Shown here in pieces: positions 34,871 to 44,541 of a stretch of DNA of 64,000 nt; position 1 is the first letter of the stretch, and each line of letters opens with the position of its first letter. The stretch lies in NCBI RefSeq assembly GCF_018343775.1, contig NZ_CP074349.1, positions 3,214,001 through 3,278,000 of the forward strand, given 5' to 3'. Origin of the DNA: Pseudomonas cichorii. Lineage in GTDB: Bacteria; Pseudomonadota; Gammaproteobacteria; Pseudomonadales; Pseudomonadaceae. Below the pieces are notes generated by a model. It searched no databases. It was not told the origin of the DNA and worked only from the letters and a program-made list of their open reading frames with translations. Both the position numbers and the translations under genes were made by a program.

Positions 34871-35323
34871 ATGTTCACCCCCGCAGTTTCTCCTCGCAGC
34901 ACCGAATCCGGTGCCGAATTCTGGTTACTTGCCAATCAGGTCAGTAAACGTACCGAAAGCGAACGCCTGAGCAATATCCATTCAGGCTTTGCACCCGGCT
35001 GGATACGCTCGGTTCGCGAGGCGTTCAGGCTCAGTAATGAACACCTTGAAGAATTGCTCAATGCCTCGACTTCCACCCTGGAGCGGCGTCAACGCCAGCA
35101 ACAGCCTCTGGACCGGATAGCCTCAGAGCGCCTTGACCGGATCGCCATGATTGCCACCCAGGCCATGGAAATATTCGAGACCCCCGAAAGCGCCAGCCAG
35201 TGGATGCTGACCGCCAATGCGGCATTGGGTGATCAGCATCCTCTGCGCTTGTGTGAGACGGAGATCGGTGCCCAGCAAGTACGCCGCGCCCTCGCTGCTA
35301 TCGCCTATGGCGGTGTTGTCTGA
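34871..35323 (+). CDS. Xre/ParS-type antitoxin (DUF2384) of a RES module
   Basis: 150 aa. An N-terminal Xre-like helix-turn-helix (REAFRLSNEHLEELLNAST, STLERRQRQ) and a C-terminal DUF2384 toxin-binding part ending ALAAIAYGGVV. The domain ends FETPESASQWMLTAN and alanine-rich tail are typical of RES-partner antitoxins. It overlaps the downstream RES gene by one base (TGATG). Such antitoxins neutralise the NAD+-degrading RES toxin and autorepress the operon; the 98-bp gap after the small-RNA terminator should hold promoter and operator. Confidence 0.85.
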   Translation: MFTPAVSPRSTESGAEFWLLANQVSKRTESERLSNIHSGFAPGWIRSVREAFRLSNEHLEELLNASTSTLERRQRQQQPLDRIASERLDRIAMIATQAMEIFETPESASQWMLTANAALGDQHPLRLCETEIGAQQVRRALAAIAYGGVV

Positions 35324-35802
35324 TGCACGCCTGGAGAATCACCACGGCACCGTGCGCCACAGACCTGAGTGGCCAGGGTGCTGCGCTGTTTGGCGGGCGC
35401 TGGAATCACACGGAGCACAAAGCCCTGTATTTCGGCATGACAGCAGCAATCTGCGCGCTGGAAGCGGTTATCCATTGCACCGAAGTACCACGCATCGCAC
35501 TGAAACTCGTACGCGTGAAGCTGCCGGATGAGCCGCAGCTTTACTGCGAACCCGACCTGCAAGAACTTGGCGAGGCATGGGCCAGCAATCCTGCCGATAT
35601 CCAGAGTATGGATTTCGGTACGGCCTGGCTCAGGTGTGGTCAGCAGCTAGGGCTGATCGTACCGTCCTCGGCCCTGCCTCAGGCCCGCAACATCATGCTC
35701 AATCCGCTGCATCCGGCAGCGCAGCGGATCGAGGTTATGGAGGTCACTGACTTCGCGCTGAATCAGCGTTTGATATCCACCACCACTCTTCCCCTCACCT
35801 GA
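35323..35802 (+). CDS. RES-domain toxin (NAD+-degrading)
   Basis: 159 aa. The RES fold is marked by MHAWRITTA, GGRWNHTEHKALYFGMTAA and ICALEAVIHC, with the conserved Arg (GGRWN), Tyr (ALYFG) and Glu (ALEAVIH) of the active site. RES toxins consume cellular NAD+, causing stasis unless held by the Xre antitoxin. All catalytic landmarks look intact, so the module may be active. The last 40 bp overlap the 3' end of the convergent acuI-like gene. Confidence 0.85.
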   Translation: MHAWRITTAPCATDLSGQGAALFGGRWNHTEHKALYFGMTAAICALEAVIHCTEVPRIALKLVRVKLPDEPQLYCEPDLQELGEAWASNPADIQSMDFGTAWLRCGQQLGLIVPSSALPQARNIMLNPLHPAAQRIEVMEVTDFALNQRLISTTTLPLT

Positions 35803-36746
35803 CCGGCAATCAGTTGTGGCGCTATGTCGATGACTTCGCTCAATCCGATTTCACGGCTGATCAGCGGTAACAGCGAAACATCCAGATCAGTGGCCAGCCG
35901 CCCCCAGGCTTCCAGGCGGTCGGCGCGAGGACGATTGACGCTGTCGATCCCGGCCAGGGTTACACCGCGCAGGATGAACGGTGCGACCGATCCCGGAAAC
36001 TCCATGCCCTGCGCCAGACCGCAGGCTGCAACTATGCCGCGATAGCGAATGCCGGCGCAGACATTGGCCAGCGTGTGGCTGCCGACCGAATCGATGGCTG
36101 CCGCCCACTGCTCTTTGGCCAACGGGCGACCGGGCTCGGACAAGGTCGCCCGATCAATGATCTGCGCCGCGCCCAGTTGCTGCAGGTACTCACTCTCCTC
36201 AGGACGCCCGGTGGAAGCCACGACCCGATAACCGAGCCTGGCCAGAATGGCCACCGCAAAGCTGCCCACGCCACCGTTGGCACCGGTCACCAGCACATCA
36301 CCACTGTCGGGCGTCAGACCATGTTTCTGCAAAGCGATAACCGCAAGCATTGCGGTATATCCCGCCGTACCGATAGCCATGGCCTGGGCTGGCGTGAACG
36401 CCTCGGGCAGAGTAATCAACCACTGGCTCTTGAGTCGTGCCCTGGCAGCCAGACCACCCCAATGCGACTCGCCTACGCCCCAGCCATTGAGCAGGACCTG
36501 ATCGCCCACCTTGAATTCCGGCGACTCGCTGCTTTCGACCGTTCCCGCCAGATCGATCCCCGGCACCATGGGAAAACTGCGCACTACTGGGCTGGCACCG
36601 GTGATAGCCAGGGCATCTTTGTAGTTAAGGGTGCTGCTGGATACCTGCACCGTCACATCGCCCGGCGGCAGCGAAGCTTCATCGATATCTGCCAGACTGG
36701 CGCGGTATCCCTGCTCGTCCTTGTTGATCAAAATGCCTTTGAACAT
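35763..36746 (-). CDS. acuI: AcuI-type acrylyl-CoA reductase / quinone oxidoreductase
   Basis: 327 aa medium-chain dehydrogenase without zinc ligands. N-terminal GroES-like part (SSTLNYKDALAITG, VPGIDLAGTVESS, LNGWGVGESHWGG) and NADPH-binding VLVTGANGGVGSFAVAIL are typical of YhdH/AcuI, which reduces acryloyl-CoA to propionyl-CoA. GGAGG precedes the ATG at 36746; an upstream in-frame ATG at 36824 is not needed. A 13-bp palindrome 15 bp upstream matches one before the TetR gene, so the two are coregulated. Its end overlaps the toxin gene by 40 bp. Confidence 0.87.
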   Translation of the reverse strand: MFKGILINKDEQGYRASLADIDEASLPPGDVTVQVSSSTLNYKDALAITGASPVVRSFPMVPGIDLAGTVESSESPEFKVGDQVLLNGWGVGESHWGGLAARARLKSQWLITLPEAFTPAQAMAIGTAGYTAMLAVIALQKHGLTPDSGDVLVTGANGGVGSFAVAILARLGYRVVASTGRPEESEYLQQLGAAQIIDRATLSEPGRPLAKEQWAAAIDSVGSHTLANVCAGIRYRGIVAACGLAQGMEFPGSVAPFILRGVTLAGIDSVNRPRADRLEAWGRLATDLDVSLLPLISREIGLSEVIDIAPQLIAGQVRGRVVVDIKR

Positions 36747-36761
36747 ATGCACCTCCAATTT

Positions 36762-36774
36762 AGACCGATCGTCT
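36762..36774. promoter_or_regulatory. Operator for the TetR regulator, acuI copy
   Basis: AGACCGATCGTCT, near-perfect dyad immediately upstream of acuI. The same element with one change is at 37441-37453 before the regulator gene. Confidence 0.75.
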
Positions 36775-36792
36775 TTAAATAGACCCGAGCAA

Positions 36793-37428
36793 TCATTGCG
36801 GCAAGCCGCGAAGAAAGCCCGCAATAAAGGTATTCAAGGGTTTATCGCTTTTAACCAGCCGCGCACGCAGCACCGCGCCTTCCCAGCCGATCCAGAAAAA
36901 AGCCGCCAGCTCATTGCAGTCCGCATCCCTGGCCAGCTCACCAGCCTGCTGGGCTGCTTTCAGACAATGGGTGAGTCTGGCCTGCCAGCCCTGAAGAATA
37001 TCTTCAAGTTCAACGCGAAAATATTCAGGTAAGACACTGATTTCCTGGCCAAAATTACCCACCATGCAACCGCGTCGATAATCATGGCGCGCCATGCCGT
37101 GCTTGGCGCTCTGCACGAACCCTACCAGCCGCTCCAGCGGCGAAAGCGATTCATCCAGCAGCCAGCGATCCAGGCGACGGGCGAAGTAACCGGCGTAGCT
37201 CTCCAGCACTGCGCGGCCAAAGGCTTCCTTGCTGGCAAAATAGTGATAGAAGGAGCCTTTGGGTACGCCCACTTCCTTGAGGATGTAATCGATGCCCGTG
37301 GCCGTATAGCCCTGCTCGGTCAGGACCTCAAGGCCTCGGCGAATCAGGGCTTCGCGGGTTTCCAGATTTTCACGGTCCACCTTGGGCGGACGACCGGGGC
37401 GTCTGGGCTTATCGGATAATGTCGTCAT
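36793..37428 (-). CDS. acuR: TetR-family regulator (AcuR-like)
   Basis: 211 aa. A basic N-terminus RRPGRPPKVDREN, the TetR helix-turn-helix (YTATGIDYILKEVGVPKGSFYHY in two turns) and an all-helical ligand domain with RRGCMVGNFGQE, typical of the AcuR/TetR_C_6 branch that senses acrylate or related electrophiles. The ATG at 37428 sits 12 bp from an AGACC dyad; acuI with the same dyad lies 46 bp downstream. It is expected to repress both genes until the inducer binds. Confidence 0.85.
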   Translation of the reverse strand: MTTLSDKPRRPGRPPKVDRENLETREALIRRGLEVLTEQGYTATGIDYILKEVGVPKGSFYHYFASKEAFGRAVLESYAGYFARRLDRWLLDESLSPLERLVGFVQSAKHGMARHDYRRGCMVGNFGQEISVLPEYFRVELEDILQGWQARLTHCLKAAQQAGELARDADCNELAAFFWIGWEGAVLRARLVKSDKPLNTFIAGFLRGLPQ

Positions 37429-37440
37429 GGCGGCAATATT

Positions 37441-37453
37441 AGACCGACCGTCT
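37441..37453. promoter_or_regulatory. Operator for the TetR regulator, own copy
   Basis: AGACCGACCGTCT, 12 bp upstream of the TetR start; differs in one position from the acuI copy. Autorepression is expected. Confidence 0.72.
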
Positions 37454-37557
37454 CCAAAGTCAAATCCATGTGAGCCAACATCCGCCTGAAGGGTTGCCAA
37501 AGGCGATGGCTGCGCGCTCAATAGCAGTTTTACTGCCTTCGATATGGAGCCTCTGGC

Positions 37558-38634
37558 ATGAGTTCATGGCCTGACAACCGCATCCTTGATCTGCTATCCA
37601 TCACCCTGCCCATCCTGCAGGCCCCCATGGCCGGAGCCACTGGATCGGCAATGGCGATTGCCGTCGGAAATGCAGGCGGACTGGCCTCACTCCCCTGCGC
37701 CATGCTGAGCCCTGAGCAAATACGCGAAGAAGTTGCGTTGATTCGTCAATACAGCCAGGCACCGCTGAACCTGAACTTCTTCTGCCATACGCCGCCTGCT
37801 ACCGATCCTGAGCGGGACGCACGCTGGAAAGAAGCGCTACAGCCTTACTATCAAGAACTGGGTGCCGATTACGCTGCACCCACACCGGTTTCAAGCCGGG
37901 CACCTTTCGATGCCGATAGCTGCGCATTGGTCGAAGCCCTGAAACCTGAAGTGGTGAGCTTCCATTTCGGCCTTCCTGAACGCGCCTTGCTGGATAGAGT
38001 CCGGGCGACCGGCGCCAGGATCCTCTCCTCGGCCACCACCGTTGAAGAAGCTGTCTGGCTTGAGAAAAACGGCTGCGACGCGATTATTGCCATGGGCTAT
38101 GAAGCAGGCGGCCATCGCGGCATGTTCCTCAGCGACCAACTCCATACCCAGGTCGGCACTTTTGCCCTGGTCCCGCAAATTGCCAACGCCGTCAGCGTGC
38201 CAGTCATTGCCGCAGGCGGCATTGCAGAAGGCCGAAGTGTCGCAGCGGCCTTCATCCTTGGCGCATCGGCGGTGCAAGTGGGCACGGCTTATCTGTTCTG
38301 CCCCGAAGCCAAGGTCAGCAAGCCGCATCATCAGGCCCTGCGCAGCGCTACGGACAGCCAGACGGCATTGACCAACATCTTCACTGGTCGCCCGGCACGG
38401 GGCATCGTCAACCGGATCATGAGAGAAATCGGCCCCATGAGCCCTCTTGCGCCCGCCTTCCCCCTGTCTGGCGGTGCGTTGATCCCCCTTCGTGCCAAAG
38501 CCGAGCCACAGGGTAACGGCGACTTCATGAACCTGTGGGCAGGCCAGGCCGTGGGCATCAAGCATGAGCTGTCCGCAGCCGAACTGACCCGTCAACTGGC
38601 TGATAATGCGCTGAAAATACTCTCCGGGAAGTGA
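37558..38634 (+). CDS. Nitronate monooxygenase (class I NMO)
   Basis: 358 aa TIM-barrel flavoprotein. LPILQAPMAGATGSAMA binds FMN phosphate, AIIAMGYEAGGHRGMFL carries the conserved catalytic His region of class I nitronate monooxygenases, and VIAAGGIAEGRSVAAAFILG forms the second phosphate site. It oxidises alkyl nitronates such as propionate-3-nitronate and protects against nitro toxins. GGAG precedes the start. The divergent TetR operator is within its 129-bp upstream region, so AcuR could affect it too. A link to the N-N pathway nearby is speculative. Confidence 0.88.
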   Translation: MSSWPDNRILDLLSITLPILQAPMAGATGSAMAIAVGNAGGLASLPCAMLSPEQIREEVALIRQYSQAPLNLNFFCHTPPATDPERDARWKEALQPYYQELGADYAAPTPVSSRAPFDADSCALVEALKPEVVSFHFGLPERALLDRVRATGARILSSATTVEEAVWLEKNGCDAIIAMGYEAGGHRGMFLSDQLHTQVGTFALVPQIANAVSVPVIAAGGIAEGRSVAAAFILGASAVQVGTAYLFCPEAKVSKPHHQALRSATDSQTALTNIFTGRPARGIVNRIMREIGPMSPLAPAFPLSGGALIPLRAKAEPQGNGDFMNLWAGQAVGIKHELSAAELTRQLADNALKILSGK

Positions 38635-38661
38635 AACAGCGCTTCCATGGGAATGCGTCAT

Positions 38662-38685
38662 CGCTATATATTTAAATATATAGCG
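38662..38685. promoter_or_regulatory. ModE-type palindrome before modA
   Basis: CGCTATATATTTAAATATATAGCG is written here in two halves: CGCTATATATTT and AAATATATAGCG, a perfect 24-bp palindrome 59 bp upstream of modA. It agrees with the ModE consensus (ATCGCTATATA-spacer-TATATAACGAT). Molybdate-loaded ModE would repress modABC. Confidence 0.85.
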
Positions 38686-38690
38686 TATGA

Positions 38691-39512
<822 letters not shown>

Positions 39513-40193
39513 ATGCCGCTGGGGAGTGCCGATATCGCGGCGATCTGGCTGACGCTGAAACTGGCGTCGCTGACAACCGTCATCCTGCTGGTGATCGGCA
39601 CGCCCATCGCCCTGTGGCTGGCCAGGACCGACTCCTGGCTCAAAGGCCCGGTAGGCGCAGTGGTAGCCTTGCCTCTGGTGCTGCCGCCGACGGTCATCGG
39701 CTTTTACCTGCTGATCCTGCTGGGACCTGACGGTTTTGTCGGCCAGATCACCCAGAGCCTTGGCCTGGGCACGCTGACGTTCAGCTTCACGGGGCTGGTG
39801 ATCGGCTCGGTGCTGTACTCGATGCCCTTTGTCGTGCAGCCTTTGCAAAATGCCTTCGCGGCCATCGGCACGCGCCCGCTGGAGGTGGCTGCCACCCTGC
39901 GAGCCGGCCCGTGGGACACCTTTTTCCATGTGATTCTGCCGCTGGCCAAACCTGGCTTCATCACCGGCGCCATCCTGGGCTTTGCCCATACCGTGGGCGA
40001 GTTCGGCGTGGTACTGATGATTGGTGGCAATATCCCCGAGAAGACCCGTGTGGTGTCGGTGCAGATATTCGATCACGTCGAGTCGATGGAGTACCTGCAA
40101 GCTCACTGGCTGGCGGGTGCCATGCTGGTTTTTTCATTTCTGGTTCTTTTGGCGCTCTACTCAAGCGGCAAGTCCAAAGCAGGTTGGAGTTGA
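39513..40193 (+). CDS. modB: Molybdate ABC transporter, permease
   Basis: 226 aa with about five transmembrane helices. The ABC permease EAA loop appears as [20 protein letters not shown], and [20 protein letters not shown] is typical of ModB. It starts in the base after the modA stop and modC begins 3 bp after its own stop, so the subunits are produced together. Confidence 0.93.
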   Translation: MPLGSADIAAIWLTLKLASLTTVILLVIGTPIALWLARTDSWLKGPVGAVVALPLVLPPTVIGFYLLILLGPDGFVGQITQSLGLGTLTFSFTGLVIGSVLYSMPFVVQPLQNAFAAIGTRPLEVAATLRAGPWDTFFHVILPLAKPGFITGAILGFAHTVGEFGVVLMIGGNIPEKTRVVSVQIFDHVESMEYLQAHWLAGAMLVFSFLVLLALYSSGKSKAGWS

Positions 40194-40196
40194 CTC

Positions 40197-41285
40197 ATGG
40201 CATCGCCCATCGCCGCTCGCCTGCAGATGGCTTTTCCCACCTTCAAGGTGGATGTTGACCTGAACTTGCCGGGCACAGGCGTGACGGCACTGTTTGGCCC
40301 GTCCGGCTCAGGCAAGACTACCTGCCTGCGCTGCATCGCCGGCCTGGAAAAAGCGCAACAGGGGTTTATCCAGGTCAATGGCGAGGTCTGGCAGGACTCG
40401 GCCAACGGCATATTCCTCGCACCGCACAAGCGCTCGATCGGCTATGTCTTTCAGGAAGCCAGCCTGTTCCCGCACCTGTCGGTACGCGGCAACCTGGAGT
40501 TCGGCCTGAGCCGCATCCCCAAGAACCAGCGCAGCATCCAGATGCAGCACGCTACGGTCTTGCTGGGCATCGACCACCTGCTTGATCGCCAGCCAGACAA
40601 GCTCTCCGGCGGCGAACGCCAACGAGTCGGCATTGCCCGCGCCCTGCTCACCAGCCCGCGCCTGATGCTGCTCGACGAGCCGCTGGCCGCGCTGGACAGC
40701 AAGCGAAAAAGCGAAATCCTGCCGTATCTGGAGCGCCTGCATAGCGAGCTGGAAATTCCCATGCTCTACGTCAGCCACTCCCAGGATGAAGTGGCACGTC
40801 TGGCGGATCATCTGGTACTGCTTGAGGAAGGCAGCGTTCTGGCCTGTGGCCCCATAAAGGAAACCCTCGCCAGACTCGATCTACCGCTGGCCATAGGCGA
40901 CGATGCTGGCGTGGTGATCGAAGGCGCAGTGAGCGCCTACGACAGTCATTACCAGTTGCTGACCATCACCCTGCCCAACAGCGACCTGCGCCTGACCGTT
41001 GCTCACACCGAACTGGCAAAGGGCAAGACATTGCGGGTCAAGGTGCAGGCACGCGATGTCAGCCTCAACCTGCAGGCCGATGACCAAAGCAGCATTCTCA
41101 ACCGGTTACCCGTGACCGTGATCAGCGAAGTCGCCGCCGACAATACGGCACATGTGCTGGTGCGGCTCGATGCTGGCGGCACACCTTTGCTGGCGCGTAT
41201 CACCCGCTATTCCTACGACAACATGAGACTTTACCCCGGACAGCAACTCTGGGCGCAGATCAAGGCCGTCGCGGTACTGGCATGA
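40197..41285 (+). CDS. modC: Molybdate ABC transporter, ATPase
   Basis: 362 aa. Walker [14 protein letters not shown] signature [15 protein letters not shown], Walker [13 protein letters not shown] and the H-loop YVSHSQDEV. The C-terminal 70 residues form a MOP/TOBE domain ([15 protein letters not shown]) that binds molybdate and regulates the pump. The subunit is peripheral on the cytoplasmic face. Confidence 0.94.
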   Translation: MASPIAARLQMAFPTFKVDVDLNLPGTGVTALFGPSGSGKTTCLRCIAGLEKAQQGFIQVNGEVWQDSANGIFLAPHKRSIGYVFQEASLFPHLSVRGNLEFGLSRIPKNQRSIQMQHATVLLGIDHLLDRQPDKLSGGERQRVGIARALLTSPRLMLLDEPLAALDSKRKSEILPYLERLHSELEIPMLYVSHSQDEVARLADHLVLLEEGSVLACGPIKETLARLDLPLAIGDDAGVVIEGAVSAYDSHYQLLTITLPNSDLRLTVAHTELAKGKTLRVKVQARDVSLNLQADDQSSILNRLPVTVISEVAADNTAHVLVRLDAGGTPLLARITRYSYDNMRLYPGQQLWAQIKAVAVLA

Positions 41286-41341
41286 AATAATTGGCACCCG
41301 CTCGAGCAGGCGTGGTCAGTGTTGTTAACCGACCTGGAAAC

Positions 41342-42403
41342 ATGACCATGCCCTCTCCGACCGCCAGTTCATCAGCAGTGCCTGGACTTCATTACGTCGA
41401 CGATTCTCAGCCAGGGTTCACCCGCAAGATCCTGCGAGGCAAGTTCGCCTACTTCGATACCGATGGTCAGCGCATTCGCGACGAGGCAGAAATACAGCGC
41501 ATCAACGCACTGGTCATTCCCCCCGCCTACACCGACGTCTGGATCTGCGCCGACCCGGCCGGACATCTGCAAGCCACTGGCCGCGACGCCAGAGGCCGCA
41601 AACAATATCGCTACCATCCGCAATGGCGGGAAATCCGGGATCAGGACAAATACTCGCGCCTGATCGAATTCGGCCATGCACTGCCCAAGGTCCGCAAACA
41701 GATCGAAGCACAACTGGCACAACCCGGCATCGGTCGCGAAAAAGTCATGGCAACGGTCATTTCCCTGCTGGACGCCACCTTGATCCGCATCGGCAACAGT
41801 CGCTACGCCAAGGAAAACCGCTCGTACGGCCTGACCACCCTGCGCAACAAACACGTAGAAGTGCACGGCACGCAAATCGTCTTCGAGTTTCGGGGTAAAA
41901 GCGGCATAGAACATCGCGTCAGTGTGCGGGATAGACGACTGGCCAATGTGATCAAGCGCTGCATGGAATTACCGGGGCAAAACCTCTTTCAGTATCTGGA
42001 CGATAACGGCGAACGCCACACCGTCACCTCTTCGGATATCAATGCCTACCTGCAAGACCTGACCGGAGCCGACTTCACCGCCAAGGACTATCGCACCTGG
42101 GCCGCCAGCGCGCTGGCCCTGGCAACCCTGCGCAAACTGCATTGGGAGCCGGAAGCCGATGCCAAGAAACACATCGTTGAAATGGTCAAGGCCGTCTCAC
42201 GACAACTGGGCAACACCCCCGCCATCTGCCGCAAATGCTACATCCACCCCGCCGTGCTGGAGGGTTTCCTGCTGGGCGAACTGGCGAAGCTGCCCCGCAG
42301 CCGACAACGCAAAGGCCTGCACCTGGAAGAGGTCGCCCTGGCCCATTACCTACACAGCCTGGCGCAAAGCATGGAAGACGTCGCGACCACGAAGAAATCG
42401 TGA
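41342..42403 (+). CDS. Type IB DNA topoisomerase (poxvirus-like)
   Basis: 353 aa. N-terminal domain with GKFAYFDTDGQRIRDEAEIQ, catalytic core with IRIGNSRYAKENRSYGLTTL and KDYRTWAASALAL, and active-site Tyr 300 in CRKCYIHPAV. It relaxes positive and negative supercoils by a 3'-phosphotyrosyl intermediate. Chromosomal copies of this type are common in pseudomonads. A TTG at 41291 in frame is possible, but GGAAA before this ATG and the family N-terminus favour 41342. It begins 56 bp after modC, probably under its own promoter. Confidence 0.9.
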   Translation: MTMPSPTASSSAVPGLHYVDDSQPGFTRKILRGKFAYFDTDGQRIRDEAEIQRINALVIPPAYTDVWICADPAGHLQATGRDARGRKQYRYHPQWREIRDQDKYSRLIEFGHALPKVRKQIEAQLAQPGIGREKVMATVISLLDATLIRIGNSRYAKENRSYGLTTLRNKHVEVHGTQIVFEFRGKSGIEHRVSVRDRRLANVIKRCMELPGQNLFQYLDDNGERHTVTSSDINAYLQDLTGADFTAKDYRTWAASALALATLRKLHWEPEADAKKHIVEMVKAVSRQLGNTPAICRKCYIHPAVLEGFLLGELAKLPRSRQRKGLHLEEVALAHYLHSLAQSMEDVATTKKS

Positions 42404-42538
42404 GGTGAGTATCTGACAGAGATACGAACCGGGAACCTCCTGCTTCATCGCAAGCAGGTTTCGTAGCCCCATGATTTACAGAGACTTTTCATTTCACGGA
42501 AAAAGTAACATCTTGTGCCATCTGAAGGACTTGCACGC

Positions 42539-42567
42539 TTGCTTCATGGGGACGGGATGTATATATT
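42539..42567 (+). promoter_or_regulatory. Promoter of tRNA-Leu
   Basis: TTGCTT (42539-42544) and TATATT (42562-42567) at 17 bp spacing, 18 bp upstream of the mature tRNA. Confidence 0.55.
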
Positions 42568-42585
42568 CCCTGCCTTGGCGCTACC

Positions 42586-42671
42586 GCCCCGATGGCGAAA
42601 TTGGTAGACGCAAGGGACTTAAAATCCCTCGTCCTCTGGACGTGCCGGTTCGACCCCGGCTCGGGGCACCA
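42586..42671 (+). tRNA. tRNA-Leu (anticodon TAA)
   Basis: 86 nt including an encoded CCA. The acceptor stem GCCCCGA pairs with TCGGGGC. The anticodon stem AGGGA/TCCCT holds loop CTTAAAA, giving TAA. A long variable arm (CGTCCTCTGGACG) marks it as class II, and GGTTCGA is in the T arm. It borders the accessory region on its right. Confidence 0.95.
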
Positions 42672-42774
42672 TATATGAATCAAAGGCTTGCACGGGGAGA
42701 CTCGGCAGGCCTTTGGTGTTTTTGTGGATTGTGAACGTTACGCTGCTAGGCAATTTCGGCAAAGCAGATATATC

Positions 42775-42804
42775 AAGCCCGGCTTAGTGCCGGGCTTTTC
42801 GTTT
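42775..42804. terminator. Intrinsic terminator, tRNA-Leu / DUF1652
   Basis: AAGCCCGGC and GCCGGGCTT form a perfect 9-bp stem around TTAGT, followed by TTCGTTT. It lies after the tRNA and just past the stop of the convergent DUF1652 gene, so it may serve both. Confidence 0.8.
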
Positions 42805-42810
42805 CAGTTC

Positions 42811-43068
42811 CTAAGCCAACCGCCTCATGGACAATTCCATCTTCGCCATCAGATCTCGCTGCTCCCTCAACGAAAGCACCAGATGCGCGATCGACCTGCT
42901 GGATGACAGATCAGACAAAGGCATACCCGTTACGTACAGCTCGATTTCGCCTGATTCGGCGTTGGTGAGCTTTACCGAAAAGCTGTCGTTCGCCGAAATG
43001 ACGCATTCGCATTTGCTGGGCAGAAAAGCCGTTTCAAGGACTCGCTGTAGCTCGGGCTTTGAATACAT
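42811..43068 (-). CDS. DUF1652 family protein
   Basis: 85 aa, no signal peptide. The opening MYSKPELQRVLETAFLPSKC, the Cys-x-Cys near position 20, and a C-terminal SLREQRDLMAKMELSMRRL helix are those of DUF1652, a family found mainly in pseudomonads. Function is unknown. GAGAG precedes the start. Confidence 0.75.
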   Translation of the reverse strand: MYSKPELQRVLETAFLPSKCECVISANDSFSVKLTNAESGEIELYVTGMPLSDLSSSRSIAHLVLSLREQRDLMAKMELSMRRLA

Positions 43069-43114
43069 GGTTGCTCTCTACTGATCAGATCTTTCCGACA
43101 ATACTAGACAAGTA

Positions 43115-43711
43115 TTACGCCAACTTGTTGCCGATCGTCGGCATCTTTTCTTGATCCAAGTGGCTTCGGGCGTACTCGATAAGCTCATCCACATACATTT
43201 CTGCACGAGCCAGTCGGGTACTCAGGGAAATACTTGAACCATGAGTAGTGGTTCGTCGATACAGACAGTTTTCTGAAAAAGATAGAAGTGGCCTGGCTTC
43301 AACTACATCAGATAGTTGAGGATGCTCGTTCAAAAATGCCAGAAGCCTTTCGCTGGCTCTGTGTAGAGCTTCCTCCATGAGACGGCTGAATCTGCCAGCA
43401 TTTCTGTTTACGTATCCAACAAAATACTCGCTCTTGTAGCAGTCCGGTGACGCCACATGACATTCGGCACAGAGCAGGAATCGGTTCTCTACCGTGTCAG
43501 CCCCACCCAGAGAATGCGGAATGATGTGGGCGACTTCCTGATACCCCTGATCGCCACAGCACCAACAGATACGCAGCTCTTCATTGTCATCACACACCGC
43601 TTCGAGTGCGTATTCAGAAAAGCCGTACTGTTTGATCCAGTGCGAATTGTCTTGCCAGGCCTTGCGAACAACTTCGCGCCTGATCACTTTTCTCTTTGGT
43701 GACAGCCCCAT
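43115..43711 (-). CDS. HNH endonuclease family protein
   Basis: 198 aa. The zinc/HNH core runs ICWCCGDQG, VAHIIPHSLGGADTVENRF and LLCAECHVASPDC: two CxxC knuckles around the HIIPHSLGG catalytic segment with the expected Asn. The C-terminal half has no known domain. The coding DNA has lower GC than the core genes, as in other island genes here. The ATG at 43711 with AGGTG upstream is used; a TTG at 43732 is possible. A defence or mobile-element nuclease is most likely. Confidence 0.8.
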   Translation of the reverse strand: MGLSPKRKVIRREVVRKAWQDNSHWIKQYGFSEYALEAVCDDNEELRICWCCGDQGYQEVAHIIPHSLGGADTVENRFLLCAECHVASPDCYKSEYFVGYVNRNAGRFSRLMEEALHRASERLLAFLNEHPQLSDVVEARPLLSFSENCLYRRTTTHGSSISLSTRLARAEMYVDELIEYARSHLDQEKMPTIGNKLA

Positions 43712-43903
43712 TAGAGACACCTGCTCGATCAACCATGAATGACTTCATGATCGCAATGATACTTCGGCTATAGCGGACTGTAGGACCGGATTTATCCGGG
43801 AAGACGATATGACTGACGATATAGATATCGAGGATGTACAAGTTGCCTGGTACACACATCATGAGCAGGCCCGACATTCGCCGAACCTGCCAGACAACCT
43901 ATC

Positions 43904-44041
43904 TTACGGACATACGCAGACCGTCGGACCAAACACCGGGCCGCTGCATGGGTCTTTGGACGGGCCGAATACCGGGCATGCAGCCTGGGCATTCAGGGAG
44001 AAACCACACAGCAGCACTACAGCAAACATCACTTTCTTCAT
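43904..44041 (-). CDS. Small secreted cysteine-rich peptide
   Basis: 45 aa. MKKVMFAVVLLCGFSLNAQA is a full signal peptide, leaving a mature peptide of about 25 residues with four cysteines and a repeated PVFGP (CPVFGPSKDPC, then SGPVFGPTVCVCP). An ideal AGGAGG lies 7 bp upstream. I know no family for it. It could be a signalling or antimicrobial-like peptide or a structural exported peptide; no transporter or modification gene is adjacent. Confidence 0.7.
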   Translation of the reverse strand: MKKVMFAVVLLCGFSLNAQAACPVFGPSKDPCSGPVFGPTVCVCP

Positions 44042-44273
44042 TTGCAACCTCCTGGTCGAAACATCAATAACATTCCGTGCTCTCCCTGCAGCCAGGACAC
44101 CAGCCCGCAGAGGTGCCGAATATTCGCCTATCACAGGATGGGCCGCAAGATCTGTCAGCAATGACCGCCGAGCCCTTCACAGAAAATCCGGTTGAACCAA
44201 CACACTGGAACGCCATCCACTTTCAAGCAGCCTGAATCTAATTCGGATGGACAGCCAAGGCTGGGAGGCAGTC

Positions 44274-44438
44274 ATGAAAAAGAACACCGACACCAAGAAC
44301 AAAGCAGTGCCGTCGTCAGATCAATCAGGCGAAGTCGAGCGCGATAACGATGCACATCGTCCAGACGGGTCTTCTGGAACAGCGCATGATTCAACGGCGC
44401 AGAAAACCGCCCGCAAAGAAGGCAAGCATTCAAAGTGA
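44274..44438 (+). CDS. Small hydrophilic protein
   Basis: 54 aa, very rich in Lys, Asp, Ser and Thr and without hydrophobic segments, so probably disordered. GGAGG 6 bp upstream supports this ATG. Low-complexity proteins of this kind are often stress induced, but no family is recognised. Confidence 0.6.
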   Translation: MKKNTDTKNKAVPSSDQSGEVERDNDAHRPDGSSGTAHDSTAQKTARKEGKHSK

Positions 44439-44541
44439 AGTGACGACGATGCTACACATTTGACAGGGCGAAACTGCGAACAGCCGCAGTTGCTCTGGGC
44501 CAACAACACCGTTCAGGTACGTTGCTGCTTGTCATAGCATA

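Noticed and set aside
42404..42585. Hairpin CCTGCTT-CATCGC-AAGCAGG as a terminator of the topoisomerase gene
   Set aside because: The stem is only 7 bp and is followed by TTTCG; too weak to list as a feature.
43809..44195. 128-codon open frame on the + strand
   Set aside because: Antisense to the small cysteine-rich peptide gene, which has an ideal ribosome site and signal peptide. No domain in the + frame.
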